Shown piece after piece: positions 10,076 through 17,564 of a stretch of DNA of 36,199 bases. The position numbers were made by a program, and so were the translations under genes. The stretch comes from Hyphomicrobium sp. (lineage in GTDB: Bacteria; Pseudomonadota; Alphaproteobacteria; Rhizobiales; Hyphomicrobiaceae): contig JALHQM010000009.1 of NCBI GenBank assembly GCA_022841965.1, positions 1-36,199 on the forward strand, read 5' to 3'. Every line of letters starts with the position of its first letter. The stretch's first letter is position 1. The notes below the pieces were generated by a model. The model was not told where the DNA came from. It saw only the letters and a list, made by a program, of their open reading frames with translations, and searched no databases.

Positions 10076-10618
10076 TGAGGATCCTGACTGATGTGGTCGA
10101 TGGGGCGTTAACGCCTAAGGGCGACCGATTGGATCAATTCAATGTTCGATCGTTGCCGTGCCGCGCCATTCGGGCGGAGCGGGGCGGGTCAGAGGCCCGC
10201 TGCGTCTTGGGGCCAAAATAAATGAGGGGCGCCCCGACCCTGAGCGGAGCGCCCCCGTAGATCACGCCGGGGAAGTGTAGGGTTCAGGGTGAGGCAATCG
10301 TGACGCGATGGCACTGAACCCGTTCTGAATGGGCTATTCATTTCCGGTTCATGTTCTGGCGCGCGAAAAAAATGGGGGTTGGCAACCGATGGGCTTGTTC
10401 ACCGTCAATACGGAACCTTTATCTCAGGGGGCACTATTCGGTTGCCCTTAAGGCGTGGGTATCGCCAACTAAAGCTCGGAGGGCCGTAGTTGGTCCGGGT
10501 TAAGTTGGTCCGGCGGGGCACCGGGTCCGTTCGCACGTCAGTTGCGACGGGTTTTGTTCTGCGCAGCGTTACGGCAGTGCCCACCGATCCACCGTTCACT
10601 CGAAAGCTCTTCAAGATT
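10076..10618. other. Long gene-free interval with several inverted repeats
   Basis: 543 bases without a convincing gene; the short frames present have no family features or ribosome sites. Visible structure: stem GGGGCGC (10226) / GCGCCCC (10249); an inverted repeat GGGTTCAG (10280) / CTGAACCC (10314) enclosing ATCG-TGACG-CGAT; and two direct copies of GTTGGTCCGG at 10489 and 10504. Read on the minus strand the first stem is followed by TCATTTATTTT and could end a minus-strand transcript. The interval must hold the divergent promoters of the SOUL gene and of the efflux operon, and may encode a small RNA. Confidence 0.45.
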
Positions 10619-12082
10619 ATGCGCCTCAGCCGACTTTTTACTCTCGCAATACCGGTCGCACTCGCGACGGCTGGAGCTGTCTGGTTTCTTAACCTTGGGC
10701 AGCCGGCGGAGCCGCGTTTGGACTATGAAACGGCGGCGGTGGAGAAGGGCACGATCCGGCGGATCGTTTCGACATCGGGGCCGGTGCGGGCGTTGGTGAC
10801 GGTGAGTGTGGGGTCGTTTCTCTCCGGGCCGGTTGAAGCCGTGCTGGTTGATTTCAATTCGGAGGTGAAGCCGGGAGATGTTTTGGCCAAACTCGACCGG
10901 CGGACGTTTTCTGCCAAGGTTGCTGAAGCGGACGCGAACCTGCTGGCGGCAAAGGCTGCGCTCGCCAACCAGAAAGCGGCGCTGATCAAAGCCGAGGCGG
11001 TGCTCTTGAATGCGGAGCGAACGATCGCGCGACAGAAGTCTCTGGCGTTGAAAAAGTTTGCAAGCGAGCAGGCGCTCGACAACGCGATCCGTGACCGGGA
11101 TGTGGCAAAGGCGGACATTGCGGTCGCGAAATCGCAGATCGATACGGCGAATGCGCAAATCGTGCAGCGGCAGGCCGTTCTGGACAGCGCGACTGTCGAC
11201 TTGGAGCGGTCAGAGATCAAATCGCCGATTGCTGGAACGGTCATATTGCGGTCCGTCGATCCAGGGCAAACGGTGGCGTCTAGCTTTCAGGCGCCGGAGT
11301 TGTTCAAGATTGCGCAGGATCTGTCGCGCATCCGGATCGAAGCGCAGGTGAACGAGGCCGATGTCGGCTCGATTGCGGAAGGCAATCCCGTCACGTTTTC
11401 GGTTGATGCCTATCCCGATCGCGAATTCGAAGGCGGGGTGACGCAGATCCGGTTGGCAGCCACCGAAATCAACAATGTGGTCACCTATACCGTGATCATT
11501 GAGGCGCAGAACGAGGACCGGCGGCTGTTTCCTGGCATGACGGCGAATGTGCGCATCGAGAGCGCGCGGCGTGACGGTGTGTTGCGTCTGTCGAATGATG
11601 CGCTCCGGTTCCGGCCGCGCGGGGAGCCGGGGGCCTCAGACAGTCGCGGCAGTGGTGGTGGGGATCGTTCGGCGCGGACGGTGGAGCGTTTGAAGGGTGA
11701 ATTGGAGCTGACGGATGCGCAGGCCGAGACGCTGAAGGCTGAGGTGGATGCACTGGCGAAGGACGCCCGCGAGCAGTCGCAGGGTGGCAGCTTTGGAGCT
11801 GCACGCCCTGATCCCGCGGCTTTTCGCATGAAGCTCAATATGCGTATCGAGCAGGCGCTCGTGCCGACAATGAGCGAGGACCAGCGCAAGATCTATGAGA
11901 GATGGAAAAAGGGCCGGGAAAGCACGCGGTCGGCGGCACTCTGGGTCTTGGATGCGGCCGGGCAGATGGAACGGCGCATGGCGCGCGTTGGGCTTGCGGA
12001 CGACCAATTCACGGAGATCGTTGGCGGTGACCTCAAGGAGGGCGATCGCGTGATCGTGCGGGTTCGCGAGGCGAAGAAATGA
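10619..12082 (+). CDS. MacA-like periplasmic adaptor of an ABC efflux system, with a helical insert
   Basis: 487 aa from the ATG at 10619. A signal-anchor (MRLSRLFTLAIPVALATAGAVWFL) is followed by a membrane-fusion protein: barrel-sandwich strands (IRRIVSTSGPVRALVTVSVGSFLSGPVEAVLVDFNSEVKPGDVLAKLD), a long coiled-coil hairpin (residues about 105-190, rich in Ala, Lys and Gln), the lipoyl half ATVDLERSEIKSPIAGTVI, and a beta-barrel (RIEAQVNEADVGSI, FPGMTANVRI). Between DALRFRPRG (near 330) and the final GGDLKEGDRVIVRV strand lies an insert of about 110 residues containing LTDAQAETLK and MSEDQRKIYERW, which resembles the paired LTxxQ motif of Spy/CpxP-type chaperones. The frame continues upstream from a TTG at 10490, but the anchor fits the ATG. 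Its stop overlaps the next gene's start (ATGA). Substrate unknown. Confidence 0.88.
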   Translation: MRLSRLFTLAIPVALATAGAVWFLNLGQPAEPRLDYETAAVEKGTIRRIVSTSGPVRALVTVSVGSFLSGPVEAVLVDFNSEVKPGDVLAKLDRRTFSAKVAEADANLLAAKAALANQKAALIKAEAVLLNAERTIARQKSLALKKFASEQALDNAIRDRDVAKADIAVAKSQIDTANAQIVQRQAVLDSATVDLERSEIKSPIAGTVILRSVDPGQTVASSFQAPELFKIAQDLSRIRIEAQVNEADVGSIAEGNPVTFSVDAYPDREFEGGVTQIRLAATEINNVVTYTVIIEAQNEDRRLFPGMTANVRIESARRDGVLRLSNDALRFRPRGEPGASDSRGSGGGDRSARTVERLKGELELTDAQAETLKAEVDALAKDAREQSQGGSFGAARPDPAAFRMKLNMRIEQALVPTMSEDQRKIYERWKKGRESTRSAALWVLDAAGQMERRMARVGLADDQFTEIVGGDLKEGDRVIVRVREAKK

Positions 12083-12822
12083 ACCCCGTGCCTGAGGGCC
12101 GCCACGTGTCAAATGGTACGATCATTCAAGCCCGCGACGTGGTCAAGTTGTACAAAATTGGCGAGCAAGAGTTGCGCGCGCTCGACGGCGTTTCGCTCGA
12201 GATCGAGGCCGGTGACTTTGTCGCCATCATGGGTGCGTCGGGTTCGGGCAAGTCAACCATGATGAACCTGATCGGTGGGCTTGATACGCCGACGACGGGA
12301 CGCCTCTTCATCGACGGGGGTGACATTTCCCAACTCGATGCCGATGGTTTGGCGGAATTGCGCAATCGGACCATCGGCTTTGTGTTTCAACAGTTCAATC
12401 TGTTGCCGCGGACGCCTGCGTTGCAGCAGGTGATGTTGCCGCTGCTTTATGCGCATCCCCGTCCGGCCGACATGGAGGCGGAGGCGCGGCGGCGGCTGGA
12501 ACAGGTGGGGCTCGGCAATCGGATGGAGCATCTGCCGCGGCAGTTGTCCGGCGGGCAGCAGCAGCGGGTGGCTATTGCGCGAGCGCTGGCGAACAATCCA
12601 AAAATATTGCTTGCCGACGAGCCGACGGGCGCGCTCGACAGCCGGACATCGGAAGAGATCATGCTGTTGTTTGCGGATCTGAACCGGCAGGGGATCACGG
12701 TTGTTCTGGTCACGCATGAGGCGGATATCGCGGCGTGGGCGCGCCGGAGGATCACGTTCCGCGACGGTAAAGTGATTTCAGACGAGCGGCAGGCCCCCCG
12801 CGTCCGGGAGGCGGCACAATGA
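12079..12822 (+). CDS. MacB/LolD-type ABC transporter ATP-binding protein
   Basis: 247 aa ATPase powering the efflux complex with its neighbours. Motifs: Walker A GASGSGKST near residues 54-62, Q-loop FQQFNLLPRT, signature LSGGQQQR, Walker B ILLADEPTGALDS, and H-loop VTHEAD. The pattern FVFQQFNLLPRTPALQQVMLPLLY is characteristic of the MacB/LolD/FtsE branch rather than importers. The ATG overlaps the adaptor stop (ATGA), indicating translational coupling; a GTG at 12106 is a possible alternative start. In E. coli MacB the ATPase and permease are fused; here they are separate genes, a common arrangement. The C-terminus overlaps the permease start, again as ATGA. Confidence 0.93.
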   Translation: MNPVPEGRHVSNGTIIQARDVVKLYKIGEQELRALDGVSLEIEAGDFVAIMGASGSGKSTMMNLIGGLDTPTTGRLFIDGGDISQLDADGLAELRNRTIGFVFQQFNLLPRTPALQQVMLPLLYAHPRPADMEAEARRRLEQVGLGNRMEHLPRQLSGGQQQRVAIARALANNPKILLADEPTGALDSRTSEEIMLLFADLNRQGITVVLVTHEADIAAWARRRITFRDGKVISDERQAPRVREAAQ

Positions 12823-14051
12823 CGGTTCTGGATAGCGTTCTGGTTGCGTTGACGGCGCTGCGTGCGAACCTCTTGCGATCGATCCTCACCACGCTTGGCA
12901 TTGTCATTGGTGTCGCGTCCGTCATCATTCTTGTGGCGGTCGGCAACGGGGCAGCGGGGGAAGTCAACCGGCAGATTTCGGCGCTGGGTACGAATATGCT
13001 GGTCGTCTTCCCTGACGCGATGCGGGTGATGGGCCGGTCGAGTGGCGCGGGAACAGCTTTGCCGTTGTCTGAAAGCGATCTGACGGCGGTCCGTGACAAG
13101 ATACCCGGCGTGGTGGGTGTTTCAGGACAGCTCGACGAGTCCGCCGCTGTGGTGCGCGGTAATCTCAACTGGACCACGGCGATCAGCGGCGTGCATCCTG
13201 ACTATACGTCGGTGCGCGATTGGCCGGTCAGCGAGGGCCGCGAGATCACGGCGCAGGACGTGCAGACGGCGGCGCGCGTGGCGCTCATTGGCCCGACGGT
13301 GGCGCGGCAGCTCTTTCCTGGCGAAAATCCGGTGGGGGCTGAAATCCGCATCAAGAACGTGCCTTTTCAAATTGTTGGATTGCTGTCCGTGAAAGGGCAA
13401 TCCGCGATGGGGCGGGATCAAGACGACGTCATGCTCATTCCGATCACAACGGCGCGCAATCGGGTTGTGGGAAAGAGTGACGTTCAGGTGGATCAGGTGG
13501 GGCGGATCTATGTGAAGCTCGACGATCAGACCGATATGAAGACGGCGCAGGACGACATTGAAACGCTTTTGCGGCAGCGGCGCAAAAGTGGCCCCAACAG
13601 CGAGGATACGTTTTCGGTGCGCAATTTGGCCGAGTTCATGCGCGCGCGCACGGAAGTGCTTTCAACCATGAGCTATCTTCTGGGCGCAACATCGGCGATT
13701 TCACTGATTGTCGGCGGGATCGGCATTATGAATATCATGCTGGTTTCCGTCACCGAGCGGACGCGGGAGATTGGATTGCGCATGGCGGTCGGTGGCCGCC
13801 AACGCGACATCATGCGGCAGTTTTTGGTTGAGGCCGTGACCCTGTGCTTGTTCGGTGGGCTGATTGGTGTGGCTTTAGGAATAGGTATCGCCTGGCTCAT
13901 CGCGCATTTTGCCAGCTGGCCAGTTGATGTGAGCCTTGGCGTGATTGGCAGCGCCATGGGTGCTGCTGCAATAACGGGTATCGTTTTTGGATTTTTTCCG
14001 GCACGCCGTGCGGCCGGTCTCAACCCTATTGATGCGCTGCGGAGTGAGTAG
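12819..14051 (+). CDS. MacB-type ABC transporter permease (FtsX domain)
   Basis: 410 aa. N-terminal membrane helix (LLRSILTTLGIVIGVASVIILVAVGNG, about 20-45) followed by a periplasmic MacB_PCD domain (EVNRQISALGTNMLVVFP, then GVSGQLDESAAVVRGN and VALIGPTVARQLFPGENPVG) and three C-terminal helices of the FtsX domain (SAISLIVGGIGIMNIMLVSVTERTREIGLRMAVGGRQRDIMRQFL, LCLFGGLIGVALGIGIAWLI, and AAAITGIVFGFFPARRAAGLNPIDALR). The last sequence is the standard end of the family. It forms a dimer acting as a mechanotransmission device that drives substrate through the adaptor and an outer-membrane channel; no TolC-like gene is nearby. Overlaps the ATPase gene by 4 bases. Substrate cannot be inferred. 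Confidence 0.94.
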   Translation: MTVLDSVLVALTALRANLLRSILTTLGIVIGVASVIILVAVGNGAAGEVNRQISALGTNMLVVFPDAMRVMGRSSGAGTALPLSESDLTAVRDKIPGVVGVSGQLDESAAVVRGNLNWTTAISGVHPDYTSVRDWPVSEGREITAQDVQTAARVALIGPTVARQLFPGENPVGAEIRIKNVPFQIVGLLSVKGQSAMGRDQDDVMLIPITTARNRVVGKSDVQVDQVGRIYVKLDDQTDMKTAQDDIETLLRQRRKSGPNSEDTFSVRNLAEFMRARTEVLSTMSYLLGATSAISLIVGGIGIMNIMLVSVTERTREIGLRMAVGGRQRDIMRQFLVEAVTLCLFGGLIGVALGIGIAWLIAHFASWPVDVSLGVIGSAMGAAAITGIVFGFFPARRAAGLNPIDALRSE

Positions 14052-14070
14052 CGGTCGAAAAATTAGTGTT

Positions 14071-14100
14071 ACGGCGGGTTTAGCCGTGTTCTGCCTTTTT
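14071..14100 (+). terminator. Weak candidate terminator after the efflux operon
   Basis: A 5-bp stem ACGGC / GCCGT with loop GGGTTTA is followed, 8 bases later, by TTTTTAA. The stem is short and the T-run distant, so support is limited. Confidence 0.25.
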
Positions 14101-14109
14101 AATTATCGC

Positions 14110-14139
14110 TTGAAATTTCAATATGCTTTTTGCGATAAA
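14110..14139 (+). promoter_or_regulatory. Candidate promoter and 12-bp palindrome upstream of the H-NS-like gene
   Basis: Within an AT-rich stretch (about 14096-14290) unlike its surroundings, TTGAAA is followed after 18 bases by GATAAA. The -35 element overlaps the perfect palindrome TTGAAATTTCAA (14110-14121), which could be an operator. The leader would be about 145 bases. AT-rich, curved-type DNA upstream of an H-NS family gene is compatible with autoregulation, but this is inferred. Confidence 0.4.
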
Positions 14140-14290
14140 ATTGGTTGCCAAAATGGTTTTAACGGATTATCGGCATTTGGTGCGGCAATAAAACTCCGAC
14201 CTGATGCGGCTCGAATGATATAGAGCGCTATTAGGACACAACCAATCAACGCAGGCTCTTTTATAGAGCTGTAATTCAAAGGACTGCACC

Positions 14291-14611
14291 ATGGCTGCTG
14301 TGAACGTCGACCGGATGACGTTGAAGGAAATCAACGATCTTGAAGTCAAGATTGCGAAGGCCAAGTCGGCGGCTCGCGACAAGGCCAAATCGGATTTGAA
14401 AGATAAGATCGACCGTCTCGTCGACGGGTCCGGTTTTACGATCGCTGAGCTTTATGGATTTACCGCGCGCGGGCGTGGCCGTTCGAAGTCGGCGGCGAAG
14501 TATGCCAATCCTGAGAACAAGAGCGAAACCTGGACGGGCCGCGGCCGCAAGCCGAACTGGCTCGTGGCGCGTCTGAAGAAGGGCGCGAAGATGGACGACT
14601 TCTCGATCTAG
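14291..14611 (+). CDS. H-NS family nucleoid protein (HvrA-type)
   Basis: 106 aa. The N-terminal half (MTLKEINDLEVKIAKAKSAARDKAKSDLKDKIDRLVDGSGFTIAELYG) is a charged oligomerisation helix ending in the family's GFTIAEL segment. The C-terminal DNA-binding part has KYANPENKSETWTGRGRKPNWL, the diagnostic H-NS loop (TWTGRGRxPxWL) that binds the minor groove of AT-rich DNA. Members in Rhodobacter (HvrA) and rhizobia regulate photosynthesis, nitrogen and horizontally acquired genes. GGACTGCACC precedes the ATG, giving only a modest ribosome site. Followed by a strong terminator, so monocistronic. Targets cannot be told from this window. Confidence 0.93.
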   Translation: MAAVNVDRMTLKEINDLEVKIAKAKSAARDKAKSDLKDKIDRLVDGSGFTIAELYGFTARGRGRSKSAAKYANPENKSETWTGRGRKPNWLVARLKKGAKMDDFSI

Positions 14612-14643
14612 TTCCAATTTCTTCCGGTAACGGAACGCCTGTG

Positions 14644-14682
14644 AAAAACGACCGCAACGGTCCTCGTTGCGGTCGTTTTTTC
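14644..14682 (+). terminator. Intrinsic terminator of the H-NS-like gene
   Basis: Stem AAACGACCGCAAC / GTTGCGGTCGTTT, loop GGTCCTC, followed by a run of T. It starts 32 bases after the stop codon. The flanking A-run means it may also work on the minus strand for incoming transcripts. Confidence 0.92.
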
Positions 14683-14779
14683 TCTTTCGAAGGGGGTGCG
14701 GTGAAGCCGGCGGGCGGCAGCGGATGTCCTGAAGGCTCGGGTGGATGTCGCGCGGGCGGGGACTGCCGCCGTTCTCATA

Positions 14780-15055
14780 TCAGTCGCGGGGCGCGTAGAT
14801 GCGTTCCCACACAAACAGGCAGAGCGCATAGGCGGCCGCTAGGACGAGGAACGTATCGGCGATGCGACGCGGTTCGGCATCGGCCAACGCCAGGAGTTCA
14901 GGGGCGTGGTGGGCCGTGAGGGCGAGAACGGTGAAGAGGAGCGTGAACCCGCAGAAGACGATCTGCACAAACTTGTGTGACCGAAGCCGCACGTGGGCGA
15001 GGACTTCGTCGTCGTTGGATCGCTCGTCGTTGGATCGCTCGTCGTCGAAACGCAT
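14780..15055 (-). CDS. Small two-helix membrane protein with acidic repeat at N-terminus
   Basis: 91 aa, family not recognised. The N-terminus has a repeated charged unit (DERSN DERSN DDE) encoded by two exact copies of a 15-base sequence at 15011-15040. Two hydrophobic segments follow: FVQIVFCGFTLLFTVLALTA (about 29-48) and IADTFLVLAAAYALCLFVWERIY (about 65-87), separated by a short loop HHAPELLALADAEPRR. Both ends are then expected on the cytoplasmic side. The ATG at 15055 has no strong ribosome site, which lowers confidence, but hydrophobic pattern and absence of overlap with another gene support it. Function unknown. Confidence 0.65.
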   Translation of the reverse strand: MRFDDERSNDERSNDDEVLAHVRLRSHKFVQIVFCGFTLLFTVLALTAHHAPELLALADAEPRRIADTFLVLAAAYALCLFVWERIYAPRD

Positions 15056-15146
15056 GATCGGACCTACGCATTACGAAAATGGGCGGCAACTGAGAAGCCG
15101 CTTAACAGAATACTAACTGTGACGTGACGCGGGGGGAAGCGGCGAT

Positions 15147-16415
15147 TTAGGTGCTCTTAAGGTTGACGAGCGCTGCAAGCCGATCGCGCACCATGGCCTC
15201 GTTGTCTGGGAAGCCTGCCGTCATCCACCATTGCTCGAGGAGATCGAGCATGTGTCCCACTTCGGGACCGGGCTGGATGCCAAGCGCCAACACATCTTTG
15301 CCCGTCACCGGCAGTTGGGGCGGAGTCCAGCGATCGGGAAGCGCGGCGTGATGGCGGTGGGCAGCACTCGTGGCTGGCGCTGAGAGATCGCGGGCCCATG
15401 TGATCAGCACACCGTCGCGGTAGGTTGTTGCGCCATGGCGGTAGATGAAGCAGCGGGCGCGATGTTCGCTTGCGGCTGGATCAAAGGTTGGGTCGGGAAG
15501 GGTGAGGTCAGCTAAGCGTTCGAATTCGATTTTAGACAACCGCAAGCGGTCGCGAAGGCGGACGGCGTCATCTGGCTTGACGATGGCCAGCGCGTAGAGG
15601 CGCCGCACGGGGTCGGGTGCCACACCGTTTGCGGATTCAATGGCGGTGAGGCGGGCGAATGTTATGACGTCGGCCGGTGTGCCGAGACTGCGTGCGAGCA
15701 GCCCGGTTTCATCCATGTTCGATATGGCGATTGCGGCGTGGGGCGCTGCAAGAAGCTTCAGCAGTTCGGCGCGAATGCGTTCCGCAGAGATACCGTCGAG
15801 GCCTTCTTGGAGTGCGGCACAGGCTTCGTGGCCTTCGCGGTCGATGCGTCCAGCGCCATAGTGCGCGGTGAAGCGGTAGAAGCGCAGGATGCGGAGGTAG
15901 TCCTCCGCAATGCGATCCTCTGCGCGGCCGATGAAGCGGACACGATTGGCGGCGAGATCGGATAGCCCGCCGGTCGGATCAAAGAGGCGGCCGGCGGCGT
16001 CGCAGTAGAGGGCGTTGATCGTGAAGTCGCGGCGGTGGGCGTCGGTGGACCAATCTTCCGTGAAGGCGACGGTGGCGTGGCGGCCGTGGGTTTCGACGTC
16101 GCGGCGTAGCGTCGTGACTTCGAAGGGTTTGTGGCCGGCGATGACGGTGACGGTGCCGTGCGCAAGGCCGGTGGGGATGGCCTGGAGACCGGCCTGCTCT
16201 GCCCGGATGATGACGTCTTCGGGGCGAACGGTGGTGGCGATGTCAACGTCGGTGACGGGGTGGCCGAGGAGCGTATTGCGGACGGCGCCACCGACAATGC
16301 GGGCGTCGCCGCCGCCAGTTGTGATGGCGCTGAAGACGGTTTGCGTTGCGTGCGCGGTTAGCCACGGCGCCGTCGCGAGCCTGGGATCGGGCGCGTAGGT
16401 GTCAGCGGTGGTCAC
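15147..16415 (-). CDS. cca: CCA tRNA nucleotidyltransferase / poly(A) polymerase family
   Basis: 422 aa. Adds or repairs the 3' CCA of tRNAs using CTP and ATP; related enzymes polyadenylate RNA. The catalytic head has RIVGGAVRN (40-47) and the metal-binding carboxylates DVDIAT (D56, D58). Next come the TVTVIAGHKPFEVTTLRRD segment and RRDFTINALYCD (about 128-139), then the neck RVRFIGRAEDRIAEDYLRILRFYRF typical of class II enzymes. The C-terminal part is helical and less conserved. It starts with GTG. It lies 17 bases after the DUF6111-like gene, forming an operon with it and the NUDIX gene, an arrangement familiar from Hyphomicrobiales. Confidence 0.94.
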   Translation of the reverse strand: MTTADTYAPDPRLATAPWLTAHATQTVFSAITTGGGDARIVGGAVRNTLLGHPVTDVDIATTVRPEDVIIRAEQAGLQAIPTGLAHGTVTVIAGHKPFEVTTLRRDVETHGRHATVAFTEDWSTDAHRRDFTINALYCDAAGRLFDPTGGLSDLAANRVRFIGRAEDRIAEDYLRILRFYRFTAHYGAGRIDREGHEACAALQEGLDGISAERIRAELLKLLAAPHAAIAISNMDETGLLARSLGTPADVITFARLTAIESANGVAPDPVRRLYALAIVKPDDAVRLRDRLRLSKIEFERLADLTLPDPTFDPAASEHRARCFIYRHGATTYRDGVLITWARDLSAPATSAAHRHHAALPDRWTPPQLPVTGKDVLALGIQPGPEVGHMLDLLEQWWMTAGFPDNEAMVRDRLAALVNLKST

Positions 16416-16432
16416 GGGTTAGCGTCCGTTGC

Positions 16433-16726
16433 TCATTCGATGCGGCCGGGTTCAATCTTGCCGTCCTTGAAGATGGGCGGGCTGTAGGTTTGATCGGGGC
16501 GGCCGCCGTCAGAGGTTTTGCCGAAGGCGACGAGGACGACCATGAGTAGGACCGTGCCGGAGGCGGCGAGCCAAATGAGGGGCGCGTCGTTGAGGACGCG
16601 GGTGGGACGAATGCGGCCGTCGGTTGTGCGCTCGAGCGTGTGGGGGCGCGCGATTAGGACCCAGCCGAGGTAGGCCAGCGTCGGCAGGAGGAAGAGCAGA
16701 ATATTCTCGATGACGATGCGGATCAT
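16433..16726 (-). CDS. Small membrane protein, DUF6111-like
   Basis: 97 aa. One membrane helix at the N-terminus (IRIVIENILLFLLPTLAYLGWVLIA, about 3-27) and a second near 49-68 (APLIWLAASGTVLLMVVLVAF), with a polar tail GGRPDQTYSPPIFKDGKIEPGRIE. The size, sequence style and location between a CoA-pyrophosphatase-type NUDIX gene and cca match the DUF6111 family of alphaproteobacteria (recalled, not searched). The ATG follows AAGG at suitable spacing. It is 22 bases after the NUDIX gene and 17 before cca, so the three are probably cotranscribed. Function unknown. Confidence 0.8.
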   Translation of the reverse strand: MIRIVIENILLFLLPTLAYLGWVLIARPHTLERTTDGRIRPTRVLNDAPLIWLAASGTVLLMVVLVAFGKTSDGGRPDQTYSPPIFKDGKIEPGRIE

Positions 16727-16748
16727 GTGACCTTAATATCGGCGCCAC

Positions 16749-17420
16749 TTACAGCGCGGAAAAGAGCCTGTCGTGCATGTTTCGGAGGATACCCGCTGTT
16801 GCGCCCCAGATATAGCGTTCGCCGTAGGGCATCGCATAGAAGCGACGGTCGCGGCCGCCGAGGGTGCGGGCATCGATGCGATGATTGGCCGGGTTCATCA
16901 GGAAGGCAAGCGGGACTTCGAAGGCGGCTGCAACTTCGTTGGCGTTCAGGGAGAGTTCGAAGCCGGGCCGAACAAGGGCCACGACGGGGGTAACCGCGAA
17001 GCCGGTGCCGGTGCGATAGACATCGAGAAAGCCCAGCGGTTCTACAAAAGTGCGGGCTACGCCGATTTCTTCTTCGGCTTCGCGGACCGCGGTGTCGATT
17101 GGGCCGTTGTCGCCCGGATCTGGCTTGCCGCCCGGAAAGGCGATTTGGCCGGCATGGGCCGCGAGGTGGGGCGTGCGCTCAGTCAAAAGGACCGTCAATT
17201 CATCGCGCGCCACAATGGGGACGAGGACGGCGGCCTGGCGGATCGGCGCGGGACCGTTCCAGTCGGCGAAGGCCGAAGGGTTGAGATCGAAGTCGCTTGG
17301 CGGGGGGACGGGTGCCACGGGGGTTGCTGGCGGCACGAGCGGGTTGGCGTGCAACCGCGCTGCCGCCAGCAAGCGAAACGTGTCGAGATCGAATGGGTTG
17401 TCGGTGGGGCGTCCGTGCAT
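16749..17420 (-). CDS. nudL: NUDIX hydrolase, NudL-type CoA pyrophosphatase
   Basis: 223 aa. Hydrolyses CoA or its derivatives to phosphopantetheine and 3',5'-ADP in the NudL family; the activity here is inferred. The NUDIX box is GGKPDPGDNGPIDTAVREAEEEIG, with REAEEE carrying the metal-binding glutamates; a D stands at the position usually E in the general box, as in many NudL proteins. Upstream of it is QAAVLVPIVARDELTVLLTERTPHLAAHAGQIAFPGGKPD, diagnostic for this branch. C-terminal: YIWGATAGILRNMHDRL. The start ATG at 17420 is preferred because homologues begin near MHGRPTDNPFDLD; 28 further codons are open upstream from 17504. First gene of the nudL-DUF6111-cca operon. Confidence 0.87.
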   Translation of the reverse strand: MHGRPTDNPFDLDTFRLLAAARLHANPLVPPATPVAPVPPPSDFDLNPSAFADWNGPAPIRQAAVLVPIVARDELTVLLTERTPHLAAHAGQIAFPGGKPDPGDNGPIDTAVREAEEEIGVARTFVEPLGFLDVYRTGTGFAVTPVVALVRPGFELSLNANEVAAAFEVPLAFLMNPANHRIDARTLGGRDRRFYAMPYGERYIWGATAGILRNMHDRLFSAL

Positions 17421-17564
17421 GCGCTTAGGTGACAATCCTTTTGGCGGCCAGTGGACGGTGACCCTCCTCTCTCTGCCGCATTTCGCGCGACTTCGCATGA
17501 CCAAATCAAACGAATCGTGAGCAATAGGGTCGTGGGCGGACGGTTTTTTTAAGTGAAGGGCGAC

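Noticed and set aside
9982..10221. 79-aa plus-strand frame overlapping the SOUL gene start
   Set aside because: Mostly antisense to the SOUL signal peptide, no ribosome site and no recognisable feature.
10405..10614. 69-aa minus-strand frame in the gene-free interval
   Set aside because: No ribosome site, no hydrophobic or domain feature, and it overlaps the upstream region of the efflux operon.
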